Shown here piece after piece: positions 34,482-48,992 of a stretch of 64,000 nt of DNA. A model generated the notes under the pieces. That model was not told the DNA's origin, did no database searches, and saw only the letters and a program-made list of their open reading frames with translations. Within the stretch, counting starts at the first letter, position 1; the number at the start of each line of letters is the position of its first letter. The DNA comes from Lysobacter sp. FW306-1B-D06B (GTDB lineage: Bacteria; Pseudomonadota; Gammaproteobacteria; Xanthomonadales; Xanthomonadaceae). The DNA lies in the NCBI RefSeq assembly GCF_038446665.1, contig NZ_CP151802.1, positions 2,976,001 through 3,040,000 of the forward strand. Direction: 5' to 3'. The position numbers and the translations under genes were made by a program.

Positions 34482-35813
34482 ATGCCCAGCCGTCGAGCGT
34501 TCCTCGCAGCACAGGGCGCGCTGTTCGCCGCCGCCGCGGCGCCCACGGGACTGCTTGCCGCCCTGGTCGCCGACACGCCGCCGTTGCCGCGGCTGGACGA
34601 CTGGGAGTCGGTACGCGGCCTCTTCCGCCTCGATCCGGCCTACCTGCACTTTTCCGGCTTCTTCATCGCCTCGCACCCGGAGCCGGTGCGCCAGGCCATC
34701 GAAACCTTCCGACGCACCCTGGATGCGAACCCGCTGCTCACGGTCGAGCACGGCATGTTCGGGACCGATGAGCAGAACCTGGAGCGCGTCGTGCGCGAGG
34801 CCGCAGCGCCCTACCTCGGAGGACGTGCGGACGACATCGCGCTGACCGGCAGCACCACGATGGGACTCGCGCTGGTCTATCACGGCCTGCAACTCAAGCC
34901 GGGCGACGAGATCCTGACCACCGTGCACGATCACGTCGTCCACCACGAGTCGATCCGCCTGTCTGCGCTGCGCAATGGCGCGACGGTCCGGAAGATCCGC
35001 CTGTTCGAGCGATCCGAAGACGCGACCGTCGAGGGCATGGTCGCCGCGGTTCGCGAAGGCATCGGCCCGAAGACGCGCGTGCTCGGCATCACATGGGTGC
35101 AATCCAGCACCGGCCTGCGCGCGCCGGTGCGCGAGATCGCCGACGCCGTCGCCGCGATCAACGCCAAGCGCAGCGAGGAGCAGCGCGTGCGGATCGTGCT
35201 GGATGGCGTGCACGGATTCGGCTGCGTCGACGTGGCTGCGGCCGAACTGGGCGTCGATTACTTCTGCGCCGGCACGCACAAATGGATCCTCGGCCCGCGC
35301 GGGACCGGCCTGGTGTGGGCATCGGCGGAGAACTGGGCGCGGCTGCGGCCGACGATCCCGTCCTTCTCGGACTTCGAACTCTACGAAGCCTGGATGGAAG
35401 ACCGTCCCGTGCGCGGACCGAATGTCGCCGCGCGTGTCACGCCGGGCGGATTCCACGCCTACGAACACCACTGGGGACTGGCGAGCGCGTTCGCGCTCCA
35501 GCAGCAGCTGGGGCGGCCGCGAGTAGCGGGCCGCATCGCCGAACTCAACGGTCGCATCAAGGACGGGCTGGCCGGCATTCCGGGCCTGACGTTGCATACG
35601 CCAAGGGACCCGGCGTTGTCGGCCGGAATCTGCTGTTTCGAACTCAAGGGGAAGACGCCGGAGCAGATCGTCGCGGCGATGGTTGCCCGCAAGGTCCTCG
35701 CCAGCAGCAGTCCGTACGCGGTGAGTTATGCGCGCCTGGCGGGCGGCCTGATGAACACACCCGACCAGGTCGATCAGGCGTTGGCGGCACTGCGCGAAGT
35801 CGCAAAGTCCTGA
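34482..35813 (+). CDS. Class V aminotransferase-family PLP enzyme with Tat-like signal
   Basis: 443 residues. The N-terminus PSRRAFLAAQGALFAAAAA has a twin-arginine-type motif (S-R-R-A-F-L) followed by a hydrophobic stretch and Ala-rich cleavage region, so a folded export route is predicted. The rest is a fold-type I PLP enzyme of the isopenicillin N epimerase/CsdA group: GSTTMGLALVYHGL (~122), the cofactor-contacting Asp in VLDGVHGFG (~242) and the Schiff-base Lys267 in GTHKWILGPRG. Many members are cysteine desulfurases or epimerases; the substrate here is unknown. The start at the ATG of PSRR is chosen over a GTG at 34413. The gene interrupts the otherwise E. coli-like infA-clpA neighbourhood. 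Confidence 0.82.
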   Translation: MPSRRAFLAAQGALFAAAAAPTGLLAALVADTPPLPRLDDWESVRGLFRLDPAYLHFSGFFIASHPEPVRQAIETFRRTLDANPLLTVEHGMFGTDEQNLERVVREAAAPYLGGRADDIALTGSTTMGLALVYHGLQLKPGDEILTTVHDHVVHHESIRLSALRNGATVRKIRLFERSEDATVEGMVAAVREGIGPKTRVLGITWVQSSTGLRAPVREIADAVAAINAKRSEEQRVRIVLDGVHGFGCVDVAAAELGVDYFCAGTHKWILGPRGTGLVWASAENWARLRPTIPSFSDFELYEAWMEDRPVRGPNVAARVTPGGFHAYEHHWGLASAFALQQQLGRPRVAGRIAELNGRIKDGLAGIPGLTLHTPRDPALSAGICCFELKGKTPEQIVAAMVARKVLASSSPYAVSYARLAGGLMNTPDQVDQALAALREVAKS

Positions 35814-35882
35814 CAGCGGGGGCCTGACAGCAAAACGCCGGACCGCTCGATGCGGCCCGGCGCTTTGTCGTGCTTCGAACGA

Positions 35883-38165
<2,283 letters not shown>

Positions 38166-38290
38166 GGTGGCGTAAGCCTCCGGAAGCTACTGCCGTCCTA
38201 GATGGGGACGGGCATGGGGAATTCCATGCTCGCAAGGCCCGGGAACCGGAGGGTCCCCCCTTATCGCTCAGGACGTACTGAGCGGAAGTT

Positions 38291-38611
38291 TTAGGCCTTC
38301 TCCATGGTGCACAGCAAGGGATGTTGGTTGAGTCTTGAAAATTCGTTCACCTGCGCCACCTTCGATTCTGCAACCTCGCGGGTGAAAACGCCGCACACGC
38401 CGCGGCCGCGGGTGTGCACGTGGAGCATGATCTGGGTGGCCTTTTCGGCGTTCATGGCGAAAAAGCGCATCAGCACCTCCACCACGAAGTCCATCGGCGT
38501 GTAGTCGTCGTTCAGCAGAAGGACGGAATACAGCGGCGGACGGGCGATTTCCGGCTTTCCGGTCTCCACCAGGACGCCGTGCTGGTGCTCATGTTCGGTC
38601 TGTTTGGCCAT
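38291..38611 (-). CDS. clpS: ATP-dependent Clp protease adaptor ClpS
   Basis: 106 residues. A flexible His/Glu-rich N-terminus is followed by the ClpS core: [20 protein letters not shown] (~25-44) with the N-degron-binding Asn-Asp-Asp and Met, [21 protein letters not shown] (~65-85) and the terminal HPLLCTME. It recognises N-terminal Leu, Phe, Tyr and Trp and hands proteins to ClpA. Start at MAKQTEH. It lies directly upstream of clpA on the same strand. Confidence 0.96.
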   Translation of the reverse strand: MAKQTEHEHQHGVLVETGKPEIARPPLYSVLLLNDDYTPMDFVVEVLMRFFAMNAEKATQIMLHVHTRGRGVCGVFTREVAESKVAQVNEFSRLNQHPLLCTMEKA

Positions 38612-38710
38612 GGGCGGATTATAGGGTGCCCGCCCAGGCGGTCGTGGACGCCCGTGCCTGCCGGCCGGCACAATGGACTCTTACGTACGTCACACATCTC
38701 AGGAAGGTTC

Positions 38711-39211
38711 ATGCGTCTTCACGTACTCGCCATCGCCCTGCTGTCGTGGTCGATCTCGATGCCGACGGTTGCCGCCGACAAGGCCTCCACGAGTGCAACG
38801 GAGCGTTCTGCCGATCCCGCCGTCGCCAAGCAGCTCAAGGGCCTGGATTACCAGTACGAGGTCGACGACGACGGCGACTACAAGCTCACCTTCGACCTGG
38901 ACAACGACCGCTCGCAGCTGGCGTTCGTGATCTCCACGGTGGAGAGCTTCGGCGACACGAAGATCCGTGAGGTCTGGGCGCCGGCGTACCGCGCGCCGGA
39001 AGGCCGCTTCCCGGTCGAGGTCGCCAACCGTCTGCTGGAGGACAGCCAGTCCAGCAAGCTCGGCGGCTGGGTCAAGCAGGGCGACATGGCGGTGTTCGTG
39101 GTCAAGCTGGCGGCCGATGCGACCGCGAAACAGCTCGACGACGCGCTCGACTTCGTCCTGCGCACCGCCGACCAGATGGAACTGGAACTCACCGGCAAGG
39201 ACGAGTTCTGA
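38711..39211 (+). CDS. Exported YbjN-like protein
   Basis: 166 residues with AGGAAGG just before the ATG. A signal peptide covers ~1-21 (TVA-A). The mature part reads like the YbjN/T3SS-chaperone-like fold: LKGLDYQYEVDDDGDYKLTF, RSQLAFVISTVESFGDTKIREVWAPAY, then VANRLLEDSQSSKLGGW and a C-terminal helical DDALDFVLRTADQMELELTG. The assignment to YbjN is tentative and the function unknown. Its stop overlaps the nudJ start by one base, so it belongs to the nudJ-mnmA-hflD operon. It diverges from clpS. Confidence 0.75.
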   Translation: MRLHVLAIALLSWSISMPTVAADKASTSATERSADPAVAKQLKGLDYQYEVDDDGDYKLTFDLDNDRSQLAFVISTVESFGDTKIREVWAPAYRAPEGRFPVEVANRLLEDSQSSKLGGWVKQGDMAVFVVKLAADATAKQLDDALDFVLRTADQMELELTGKDEF

Positions 39212-39690
39212 TGAGCTACCGTCAGGGTCGCTTCTGGCAGCCTGACGTCACCGTCGCCACGGTGGTGGTGGACGCCGGGCGCCTGTTGCTGGTGGAGGAG
39301 TCCGTGGGCGGAAAGCTCGTCCTCAACCAGCCGGCGGGCCACCTGGAGCCCGACGAGACCCTGATCGAAGCCGCTTTGCGCGAGACGCGCGAGGAAACCG
39401 GCTGGGACGTGCGCCTGACGGCGTTCGTGGGTGCCTACCAGTGGAAGGCGCCGCTCAACCCCGATGGCAGCGGCGGTCGTCACTACCTGCGCTTCGCCTT
39501 CGCCGCCGAGCCCGTCTCGCACGACCCGGCCCGCCCGCTCGATGAAGGCATCGTGCGCGCCCTGTGGATGACGCCCAGTGAGCTGGAAGCCGCCAGTGCG
39601 CGTCATCGCAGCCCGCTCGTCTGGCGGGTGGCCGCCGACTTCCTCGGCGGCCGTCGCCATCCCCTGGAACTCACCCAGCACCTGGCATGA
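39211..39690 (+). CDS. nudJ: NUDIX hydrolase NudJ
   Basis: 159 residues. The Nudix box [23 protein letters not shown] (starting ~46) fits G-x5-E-x7-R-E-U-x-E-E-x-G-U fully. Start [12 protein letters not shown] and later [18 protein letters not shown] match NudJ (YmfB), which removes phosphate from HMP-PP, thiamine-PP and nucleoside triphosphates. Neighbours mnmA and hflD are the same as in E. coli. It overlaps mnmA by 4 bases (ATGA). Confidence 0.9.
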   Translation: MSYRQGRFWQPDVTVATVVVDAGRLLLVEESVGGKLVLNQPAGHLEPDETLIEAALRETREETGWDVRLTAFVGAYQWKAPLNPDGSGGRHYLRFAFAAEPVSHDPARPLDEGIVRALWMTPSELEAASARHRSPLVWRVAADFLGGRRHPLELTQHLA

Positions 39691-40808
39691 GCACCGCGGC
39701 GCGCACCATCGTCGGCATGTCCGGAGGCGTCGATTCCTCCGTGGCCGCGTTGCGCCTGCGCGACGAGGGCGAGCCGATCGCCGGCTTGTTCATGCAGAAC
39801 TGGGCCGACGATGGTAGCGGCGACTGCCGCGCCGAAGACGACCGCCGCGACGCGGTGGCCGTCAGCGGGCGCCTGGGCGTGCCGATCCATTTCCGCGATT
39901 TCTCCGGCGAGTATTGGGCCGGCGTCTTCGAACATTTCCTGGCTGAGTACGCCGCCGGCCGCACGCCCAATCCGGACGTGCTGTGCAACCGCGAGATCAA
40001 GTTCAAGTATTTCCTCGACGCAGCGCGCGCGCTGGGCGCGGAGTTCATCGCGACGGGTCACTACGCCCGGGTCGAGGAACGCGACGGCCGCCAACTGCTG
40101 CTGCGCGCGGTGGATCGCAGCAAGGACCAGAGCTATTTCCTGCACCAGCTCGGGCAAGCCCAACTGGCGGCGACGAAGTTCCCGCTGGGCGGGCTGCTCA
40201 AGCGCGATGTGCGGCAGATGGCGCTCGACGCCGGCCTGCCCACCGCGGCGAAGAAGGACTCCACCGGCATCTGCTTCATCGGGGAACGCGATTTCCGCGA
40301 GTTCCTCGGCCGCTACCTGCCCGCGCGCGAGGGCGAGATGCGCACGCCCGACGGCCGCGTGATCGGCCGCCATCCCGGCGTGTTCTATTTCACCCTCGGC
40401 CAGCGCGAAGGGCTGAACATCGGCGGCGTGCGCGGTTTCGAGGCGGCGCCGTGGTACGTGGTCGGCAAGGACGTGACGGAGAACGTGCTGTACGTCGACC
40501 AGGGCGCCGACAGCCCGTGGCTGCATTCGCAGGCGTTGTGGTCGGAAGCGGCGCACTGGATCGCGGGCAGCGCGCCCGCGTCACGCTTCGAATGCTCCGC
40601 GCAGACCCGCTACCGCCAGGCCGACGAGGCCTGCGAGGTCGAAGTACGCGACGACGGCACGCTGGCGGTGCGCTTCGCCCGTCCGCAGCGCGCGGTCACG
40701 CCGGGGCAATCCCTGGTGCTTTACGACGGCGAGGTCTGCCTGGGCGGCGCGGTGATCGCCGCCACGGACGCGCCCCTGGAAGAACGATTGAAGGCCCGAG
40801 CCGCATGA
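39687..40808 (+). CDS. mnmA: tRNA-specific 2-thiouridylase MnmA
   Basis: 373 residues. PP-loop GMSGGVDSS at ~10-18, the catalytic Cys in [12 protein letters not shown] (~97-102) and second Cys in [19 protein letters not shown] (~194), plus [15 protein letters not shown] (~233) and the C-terminal barrel. MnmA activates U34 of tRNA Lys, Glu and Gln with ATP and receives sulfur through the TusE relay to make s2U34. Starts with ATGA overlap on nudJ and ends with ATGA overlap on hflD, so the three are tightly coupled. Confidence 0.96.
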   Translation: MSTAARTIVGMSGGVDSSVAALRLRDEGEPIAGLFMQNWADDGSGDCRAEDDRRDAVAVSGRLGVPIHFRDFSGEYWAGVFEHFLAEYAAGRTPNPDVLCNREIKFKYFLDAARALGAEFIATGHYARVEERDGRQLLLRAVDRSKDQSYFLHQLGQAQLAATKFPLGGLLKRDVRQMALDAGLPTAAKKDSTGICFIGERDFREFLGRYLPAREGEMRTPDGRVIGRHPGVFYFTLGQREGLNIGGVRGFEAAPWYVVGKDVTENVLYVDQGADSPWLHSQALWSEAAHWIAGSAPASRFECSAQTRYRQADEACEVEVRDDGTLAVRFARPQRAVTPGQSLVLYDGEVCLGGAVIAATDAPLEERLKARAA

Positions 40809-41425
40809 CCCAGAACACGTCGATGTCCACGCGCGTCCTCGCCCTTGCCGGCCTCGTGCAGGCCCTGGCGCAGGTGCGGCGCGTCGCGGACACCGGACAG
40901 GCGAACGCCGCCATCCTCGCCACCGCCATGGATTCGGTGTTCCGGATCGATGCGCCCTCGCCCGCCGCGGTCTACGGCGACCTCGAGGCGCTGCGCCCGG
41001 GGCTCACGCTGTTGCGCGACTACTTCGGCAGCTCCCAGCGCGACGAGCAGCTGCCGCGCCTGGTGCTGGCGGTGATGCAGCTGGAACGCCGCTTCGTGCG
41101 CGACGACGACATGGGCCGGCGTGTCCAGGCGGGCATTCGCGCGCAAGCCGGCAATGCCGAGCGAATGGGCGCCACGCACCCGGACGTCATGGCCGCGCTG
41201 GGCGCGCTGTATGCCGAAACCCTGAGCCACCTGCGCCCGCGCGTGCTGGTGCAGGGCAACCCGCACTACCTCGGGCAGGCGACGGTGGTGTCGGAAGTGC
41301 GCGCGATCCTGCTGGCGGCCGTGCGCTCGGCCGTGCTGTGGCGCCAGTGCGGCGGCAGCCTCTGGGACTTCCTGCTGCGCCGGCGCGCACTGCTCGAGGC
41401 CGTGCGCGACCACCTGGAAGGCTGA
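40805..41425 (+). CDS. hflD: High frequency lysogenisation protein HflD homologue
   Basis: 206 residues, all helical, peripheral-membrane type. [21 protein letters not shown] opens it; [30 protein letters not shown] and the late [31 protein letters not shown] are the conserved landmarks. In E. coli HflD binds lambda CII and tethers it to the membrane; the ordinary role is unclear. Overlaps mnmA by 4 bases. Confidence 0.92.
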   Translation: MTQNTSMSTRVLALAGLVQALAQVRRVADTGQANAAILATAMDSVFRIDAPSPAAVYGDLEALRPGLTLLRDYFGSSQRDEQLPRLVLAVMQLERRFVRDDDMGRRVQAGIRAQAGNAERMGATHPDVMAALGALYAETLSHLRPRVLVQGNPHYLGQATVVSEVRAILLAAVRSAVLWRQCGGSLWDFLLRRRALLEAVRDHLEG

Positions 41426-41446
41426 GCCGCCGTTCGGCGACGCTCG

Positions 41447-41566
41447 TCAGCCCGAGATCGAGCCGAACCCCAGTGCCCACCACACCGCGGCCACCAGCGC
41501 CGCGGCGATCGTCCAGCGCATCGCCTGCTCCACCCGGTCGGACCGGGCCGGCTTGTCGGTTCTCAT
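41447..41566 (-). CDS. 39-residue single-helix membrane protein
   Basis: A short gene on the minus strand that is easy to miss. The ATG has AGGGGG eight bases upstream and encodes a charged head (MRTDKPARSDRVEQAMRW) and one hydrophobic helix (about 19-32) ending GFGSISG. Good ribosome binding site, positive-inside charge pattern and a clean stop support translation. It converges on hflD and diverges from the acnB terminator region. No family is recognised. Confidence 0.6.
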   Translation of the reverse strand: MRTDKPARSDRVEQAMRWTIAAALVAAVWWALGFGSISG

Positions 41567-41683
41567 GTCGCATTCCCCCTGCGTGCCGCGAATGAGATAA
41601 CGGCGCGCCCCACAAGTCCTTGACTGTTGTCACGCACCGCGCGTGTGCGATCGGCCATGTGCGGGGACAGCGACGAGGCGCAC

Positions 41684-41713
41684 AAAAAACCCCGGCGGTT
41701 GCCGGGGTTTTTT
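41684..41713. terminator. Bidirectional Rho-independent terminator after acnB
   Basis: AAAAAACCCCGGC, loop GGTT, GCCGGGGTTTTTT: a perfect 13-bp stem with A and T runs in both directions, the textbook form. It lies 36 bases past the acnB stop. Confidence 0.95.
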
Positions 41714-41748
41714 GCATCGCAACGGGGCGATCGACTACGACTCGACGA

Positions 41749-44334
41749 TCAGGCCGCGACCGTCTCCGCCACCTGGCGGTAGTCCTCGATCTGGTCGAAG
41801 TTCATGTAGCGGTAGATCTCCGCGCCCTTGGCGTTGATCACGCCGATGTCGGCCATGTATTCCTCGCGGGTCGGGATGCGGCCCAGGCGCGAGCAGATGG
41901 CGGCCAGCTCGGCCGAACCCAGGTACACGTTGGTGTTGCGGCCCAGGCGGTTCGGGAAGTTGCGGGTGGATGTGGAGAACACCGTCGCGCCCTCGCGCGC
42001 CTGCGCCTGGTTGCCCATGCACAGCGAGCAGCCCGGCATTTCCATGCGCGCGCCGGCCGTGCCGAAGGTGCCGTAGTGGCCTTCCTTGGTCAGCTCGGAC
42101 GCGTCCATCTTGGTCGGCGGCGCGACCCACAGGCGGGTCGGGATGTCGCGCTTGCCTTCCAGCAGCTTCGCGGCGGCGCGGAAGTGACCGATGTTGGTCA
42201 TGCACGAACCGATGAAGACCTCGTCGATCTTCGCGCCGGCGACGTCGGACAGCGTCTTCACGTCGTCCGGGTCGTTCGGGCAGGCCAGGATCGGCTCGAC
42301 GATTTCGTTGAGGTCGATCTCGATGACCGCCGCGTACTCGGCGTCGGCATCGCCTTCCAGCAGCTGCGGGTTGGCCAGCCAGGCTTCCATGGCCTTGATG
42401 CGGCGCGCCAGCGAACGCGGGTCGGCATAACCCTCGGCGATCATCCACTTCAGCAGCGTGATGTTGCTGGTGATGTATTCGATGATGGGCGCCTTGTCCA
42501 AATGGACCGTGCAGCCGGCGGCGGAGCGTTCGGCCGAGGCGTCGGACAGTTCGAACGCCTGCTCGACCTTCAGGTGCGGGAGGCCTTCGATCTCCAGGAT
42601 GCGGCCGGAGAAGATGTTCTTCTTGCCCTGCTTGGCGACCGTCAGCAGACCCTGCTTGATGGCGGCCAGCGGGATCGCGTTGACCAGGTCGCGCAGCGTG
42701 ACGCCCGGCTGCATCTCACCCTTGAAGCGCACCAGCACCGATTCCGGCATGTCCAGCGGCATCACGCCGGTGGCCGCGGCGAACGCGACCAGGCCCGAAC
42801 CGGCCGGGAACGAGATGCCCACCGGGAAACGCGTGTGCGAGTCGCCGCCGGTGCCGACGGTGTCGGGCAGCAGCATGCGGTTGAGCCAGCTGTGGATCAC
42901 GCCGTCGCCCGGGCGCAGCGCGATGCCGCCACGGTTGCTGATGAACGCCGGCAGCTCGTGGTGCGTCTTCACGTCCACGGGCTTCGGGTACGCGGCGGTG
43001 TGGCAGAACGACTGCATCACCAGGTCAGCCGAGAAGCCCAGGCAGGCCAGGTCCTTCAGCTCGTCGCGGGTCATCGGGCCGGTGGTGTCCTGCGACCCCA
43101 CCGACGTCATCTTCGGCTCGCAGTACGTGCCCGGGCGGACGCCCTTGCCTTCCGGCAGGCCGCAGGCGCGACCGACCATCTTCTGCGCCAGCGAATACCC
43201 CTTGCCGGTGTCGGCCGGGTTCTGCGGCAGGCGGAACAGCGTCGAAGCCGGCAGGCCCAGCGCTTCGCGCGCCTTGGCCGTGAGGCCGCGACCGACGATC
43301 AGCGGGATGCGGCCGCCGGCGCGGACTTCGTCGAACAGCACGTCGGACTTCACCGAGAACTCGGCGATCACTTCTCCGTTCTTCAGCGCCTTGCCGTCGT
43401 ACGGACGCAGCTCGACCACGTCGCCCATGTTCATCTGCGACACGTCGAGTTCGATCGGCAGCGCGCCGGCGTCTTCCATCGTGTTGTAGAAGATCGGCGC
43501 GATCTTCGAACCCAGGCACACGCCGCCGAAGCGCTTGTTCGGGATGAACGGAATGTCCTCGCCGGTGAACCACAGCACCGAGTTGGTGGCGGACTTGCGG
43601 CTGGAACCGGTGCCGACCACGTCGCCGACGTAGGCGACCAGGTGACCCTTGCTCTTCAGCGATTCGATGAAGGCGACCGGGCCGCGCTTGCCGTCTTCTT
43701 CCGGTTCGGTGCCGTCGCGCTTGTTCTTCAGCATCGCCAGCGCGTGCAGCGGGATGTCCGGACGCGTGGTGGCGTCGGGCGCGGGCGACAGGTCGTCGGT
43801 GTTGGTTTCGCCGGTCACCTTGAAGACGGTGATCGTCATCGACTCCGGCACTTCCGGACGGCTGGTGAACCACTCCGCGTCGGCCCAGCTCTGCAGCACG
43901 GACTTGGCGTTCGCGTTGCCCTTCTCGGCCTTTTCCTGCACGTCGTGGAAAGCGTCGAACATCAGCAGCGTGTGCTTGAGCGCATTCGCCGCGACGGTGC
44001 CGACTTCGGCGTCGTCCAGCAGCTCCACCAGCGGGTGGATGTTGTAACCGCCGAGCATCGTGCCCAGCAGCTCGGTGGCGCGGGCGCGGGTGATCAGCGC
44101 GTTCTTCTCGGTGCCGAAGGCGACAGCCGCGAGGTACGAGGCCTTCACCTTGGCAGCGTCATCGACGCCGGCCGGAACGCGGTTCGTGATCAGGTCGAGC
44201 AGGAAGCTTTCCTCGCCCGCCGGCGGAGCTTTCAGCAGTTCGATGACATCGGCGGTCTGCTGCGCGGTCAGCGGCAGCGGCGGGATACCCAGCGCGGCGC
44301 GCTCGGCAACGTGGTGGCGGTAGGCTTCCAACAT
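41749..44334 (-). CDS. acnB: Aconitate hydratase B
   Basis: 861 residues (E. coli AcnB 865). The HEAT-like N-terminal domain ([22 protein letters not shown] onward; first 160 residues) is followed by the swivelling domain and the catalytic domains. The three 4Fe-4S ligands are the Cys in [11 protein letters not shown] and the two in [29 protein letters not shown] (~500) is a substrate-binding block. It isomerises citrate and isocitrate in the TCA cycle; apo-AcnB binds mRNA in E. coli. It is followed by a strong terminator; the VapBC pair is encoded just upstream on the same strand. Confidence 0.97.
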   Translation of the reverse strand: MLEAYRHHVAERAALGIPPLPLTAQQTADVIELLKAPPAGEESFLLDLITNRVPAGVDDAAKVKASYLAAVAFGTEKNALITRARATELLGTMLGGYNIHPLVELLDDAEVGTVAANALKHTLLMFDAFHDVQEKAEKGNANAKSVLQSWADAEWFTSRPEVPESMTITVFKVTGETNTDDLSPAPDATTRPDIPLHALAMLKNKRDGTEPEEDGKRGPVAFIESLKSKGHLVAYVGDVVGTGSSRKSATNSVLWFTGEDIPFIPNKRFGGVCLGSKIAPIFYNTMEDAGALPIELDVSQMNMGDVVELRPYDGKALKNGEVIAEFSVKSDVLFDEVRAGGRIPLIVGRGLTAKAREALGLPASTLFRLPQNPADTGKGYSLAQKMVGRACGLPEGKGVRPGTYCEPKMTSVGSQDTTGPMTRDELKDLACLGFSADLVMQSFCHTAAYPKPVDVKTHHELPAFISNRGGIALRPGDGVIHSWLNRMLLPDTVGTGGDSHTRFPVGISFPAGSGLVAFAAATGVMPLDMPESVLVRFKGEMQPGVTLRDLVNAIPLAAIKQGLLTVAKQGKKNIFSGRILEIEGLPHLKVEQAFELSDASAERSAAGCTVHLDKAPIIEYITSNITLLKWMIAEGYADPRSLARRIKAMEAWLANPQLLEGDADAEYAAVIEIDLNEIVEPILACPNDPDDVKTLSDVAGAKIDEVFIGSCMTNIGHFRAAAKLLEGKRDIPTRLWVAPPTKMDASELTKEGHYGTFGTAGARMEMPGCSLCMGNQAQAREGATVFSTSTRNFPNRLGRNTNVYLGSAELAAICSRLGRIPTREEYMADIGVINAKGAEIYRYMNFDQIEDYRQVAETVAA

Positions 44335-44376
44335 GGTTCTCTCCAGGAAAAACTCAGGCTCTTTGACTTGGTTCGT

Positions 44377-44829
44377 TCAAGCGACCGTCTTGGGCACGAT
44401 GATCTTCAGGCCCTTGAAGTAGTCGCGGAAAAACCCGGCATCGCGGGTGATCAGGCCGGCGCACTGCAGCAGCGCGTGGGCCCCGACGATGAAGTCCGGT
44501 ACGGTGCGCGGGGACATCTGGCCGGCCTGCCCCGTCGCGCGGCGGCGCTGGTTGAAGCGGCGCTGCATTTCGCCGGCGCGAATCGCCGAACGGCGCTCCA
44601 CGGGCAGGTAACGCATCCCCATCTCCTCGACCACGTCCATGATGTCGGTGCCGTGCCCCAGGCCGGCGGTGATCTCGCTGACGACCACGTCGCACAGCAC
44701 GACGGGGCCCTGCGCCAATGCATCGCGGACGCACTGCTCCGCCGCATCGGCCATGCCAGCGTCCTCGCCGAGCAGGTCGATCAGCACGGACGTATCGATG
44801 GCGATGGTGTTGCCGGCCGGCGCGGTCAT
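44377..44829 (-). CDS. vapC: PIN-domain ribonuclease, VapC-type toxin
   Basis: 150 residues of a PIN domain. Metal-binding acidic residues: Asp in IAIDTSVLIDLL (~12), Glu in VSEITAGLG (~52), Asp in VPDFIVGAHAL (~111) and Asp in LITRDAGFFRDYF (~129). PIN toxins cleave RNA, often tRNA or rRNA, when freed from the antitoxin. It starts 4 bases after an AbrB-type gene, the usual antitoxin-toxin order. acnB lies 42 bases downstream of its stop, so read-through could link the two. Confidence 0.88.
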   Translation of the reverse strand: MTAPAGNTIAIDTSVLIDLLGEDAGMADAAEQCVRDALAQGPVVLCDVVVSEITAGLGHGTDIMDVVEEMGMRYLPVERRSAIRAGEMQRRFNQRRRATGQAGQMSPRTVPDFIVGAHALLQCAGLITRDAGFFRDYFKGLKIIVPKTVA

Positions 44830-44833
44830 GGCG

Positions 44834-45115
44834 TCAGACGTCCACCGGATCGCCCGGGGCGCGGCCGCGCAACTCGCGCATGATGTCGTCGGTGGTCACG
44901 CCTTCGGGCAGCTTGAAGCGGCCGCGCGCACGCGAAATGGCGTCGTCGACGTTCTTGCGCAGGATGATGCGCCCGCCCTCCAGCTCCACCTTGAGGAGGG
45001 TGCCCTTGGTCAGGCCCAGCGCGTCGCGGACGGCCTTGGGCAGGGTGATCTGACCTCGTTCGGCAACGATGGCTTCCACGGGGACCTCCTCGGCACCGAC
45101 GGATTCGGTATGCAC
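44834..45115 (-). CDS. vapB: AbrB/MazE-family antitoxin, VapB-type
   Basis: 93 residues. A SpoVT-AbrB swapped-hairpin DNA-binding domain is clear at 14-56: [21 protein letters not shown], then [18 protein letters not shown]. The C-terminal tail ([21 protein letters not shown]) would wrap the toxin. Such antitoxins neutralise the PIN partner and repress their own promoter, which should lie in 45116-45294, shared with the divergent acnA. Confidence 0.88.
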   Translation of the reverse strand: MHTESVGAEEVPVEAIVAERGQITLPKAVRDALGLTKGTLLKVELEGGRIILRKNVDDAISRARGRFKLPEGVTTDDIMRELRGRAPGDPVDV

Positions 45116-45294
45116 GAATTGTACATACCTGGCGCCACATACTCAATTGCGCATGGTTCTGCAAGCGCCAGGACGCGGGACCTCTTCAGGATGTAGACCA
45201 TCGTCCGGTCGGCGGATTAACGCGAGCAGCGGATAATCGACCGGTCCCCGAGCCAGACTCGCCATTCAGCCAAGGACCGCCAGGAGCTTCCCCC
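45116..45294. promoter_or_regulatory. Divergent promoter region between vapBC and acnA
   Basis: 179 bases with a higher AT content around 45112-45160 (TATGCACGAATTGTACATACCTG contains TTGTACATA and GTACA). These short GTACA/TGTAC-type elements next to the antitoxin start could be its operator. No boxes can be fixed with confidence. Confidence 0.4.
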
Positions 45295-48060
<2,766 letters not shown>

Positions 48061-48352
48061 CGCGGGAGCGGCGCAAGCCCGCAACGCTCAAGCCCCTCTC
48101 CCGCCGGGAGAGGGGTTGGGGTGAAGGGCAACGAAGAGGCAGCGGTGAACCGCCGTTGCCGCGCGGCGCCGCTCTGTTGTTTCGCGCCATCCGCACGCCC
48201 AGGTCGAAATGGATTCCAGCTTTCGCTGGGATGACGGGACGCGAACGGAACGCGCGACAGCCTGGGGCCCGGCCTTCGCCGGGATGACCGGATGTACAGG
48301 TCGCCGGCATGACCGGAACGGAGCCGCGCCCGCGCAGGACCTTCGCGACGCG
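48061..48352. repeat. Repeat-bearing gap after acnA
   Basis: A palindrome CCCCTCTCCCG-C-CGGGAGAGGGG lies at 48093-48115. REP-like copies CTTTCGCTGGGATGACGGG (48224-48241) and CCTTCGCCGGGATGACCGG (48274-48292) follow. No gene is seen; these probably serve as transcript ends between convergent genes. Confidence 0.7.
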
Positions 48353-48808
48353 TTACAGCTTCGCGTCCCACTCCGCGCTGGTCATCCGCCACTCCCCGTC
48401 CACCTCGCGCCAGCCCGTGCGCACGTCGTACAGCCGGGCGGCCTCGGGGAGCAGTTGGCCCGACCCGCCGGTCAGCGCTACGTTGAAGCTCGCGGTCGCG
48501 TGGCCGGGCTGCAGTTCGATCGACACCGGGCCGATGTTGGCTCCCACCGCGCCGTACCGCAGGAACATCAGCTGCGCCATGCGGCGCGCGCCGTCGCGGT
48601 CCAACGCGCCCGGACCGACGAAATCCTCCGCCAGCACGTCGTCCAACGCCGCGGCGTCCTTCTTTTCGATGGCCGTATGCAGTTCCGCGAGCGTGCCGCG
48701 CAGGCGCTCCTCCGGCGGTGTGCGGCCGCAGGCGGCCAGCAACAGCACCAGTCCCGGCACCCACCACAGCGCCATCGCGGCGCGCACCCAGCCCCTTGCC
48801 TTCCCCAT
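48353..48808 (-). CDS. Small lipoprotein, NTF2-like fold (DUF4440-type)
   Basis: 151 residues. The N-terminus has a hydrophobic helix ending in the lipobox LLAAC (Cys about 27), so it is a lipoprotein. The remaining ~120 residues look like a small NTF2-like cone fold: LRGTLAELHTAIEKKDAAALDDVLAEDFVGPGALDRDGARRM, then RLYDVRTGWREVDGEWRM at the end. Such domains act as enzymes or binding pockets; the role here is unknown. It converges on acnA and diverges from rpfB. No functional link with DSF is evident. Confidence 0.78.
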   Translation of the reverse strand: MGKARGWVRAAMALWWVPGLVLLLAACGRTPPEERLRGTLAELHTAIEKKDAAALDDVLAEDFVGPGALDRDGARRMAQLMFLRYGAVGANIGPVSIELQPGHATASFNVALTGGSGQLLPEAARLYDVRTGWREVDGEWRMTSAEWDAKL

Positions 48809-48992
48809 TCCGATGTCCCCTTGCCACGCGTGAGCGCGTACATCCTGCCACGGGGTCGGCGCGCGGCGACGCGCCTTGCCAGCCCTCTGGAGCCTATGCT
48901 CCAATCGGGCAAACACCGTACGGTGGAGCATCCATGAAATGCGACCGACGGATCTGGAAGGCTGCTTCAACAGCGATGGAGAGGGGATCGCG

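Noticed and set aside
41620-44883. Plus-strand open frame of more than 1000 codons opposite acnB
   Set aside because: Its product is Arg/Gln/Val-rich with no domain, and it mirrors acnB codons; G/C at third positions removes stops on the other strand. acnB is complete with all cluster cysteines.
48353-48808. Small lipoprotein as a member of the DSF pathway
   Set aside because: It lies between rpfA and rpfB but on the opposite strand, and nothing in its sequence links it to fatty-acid signalling.
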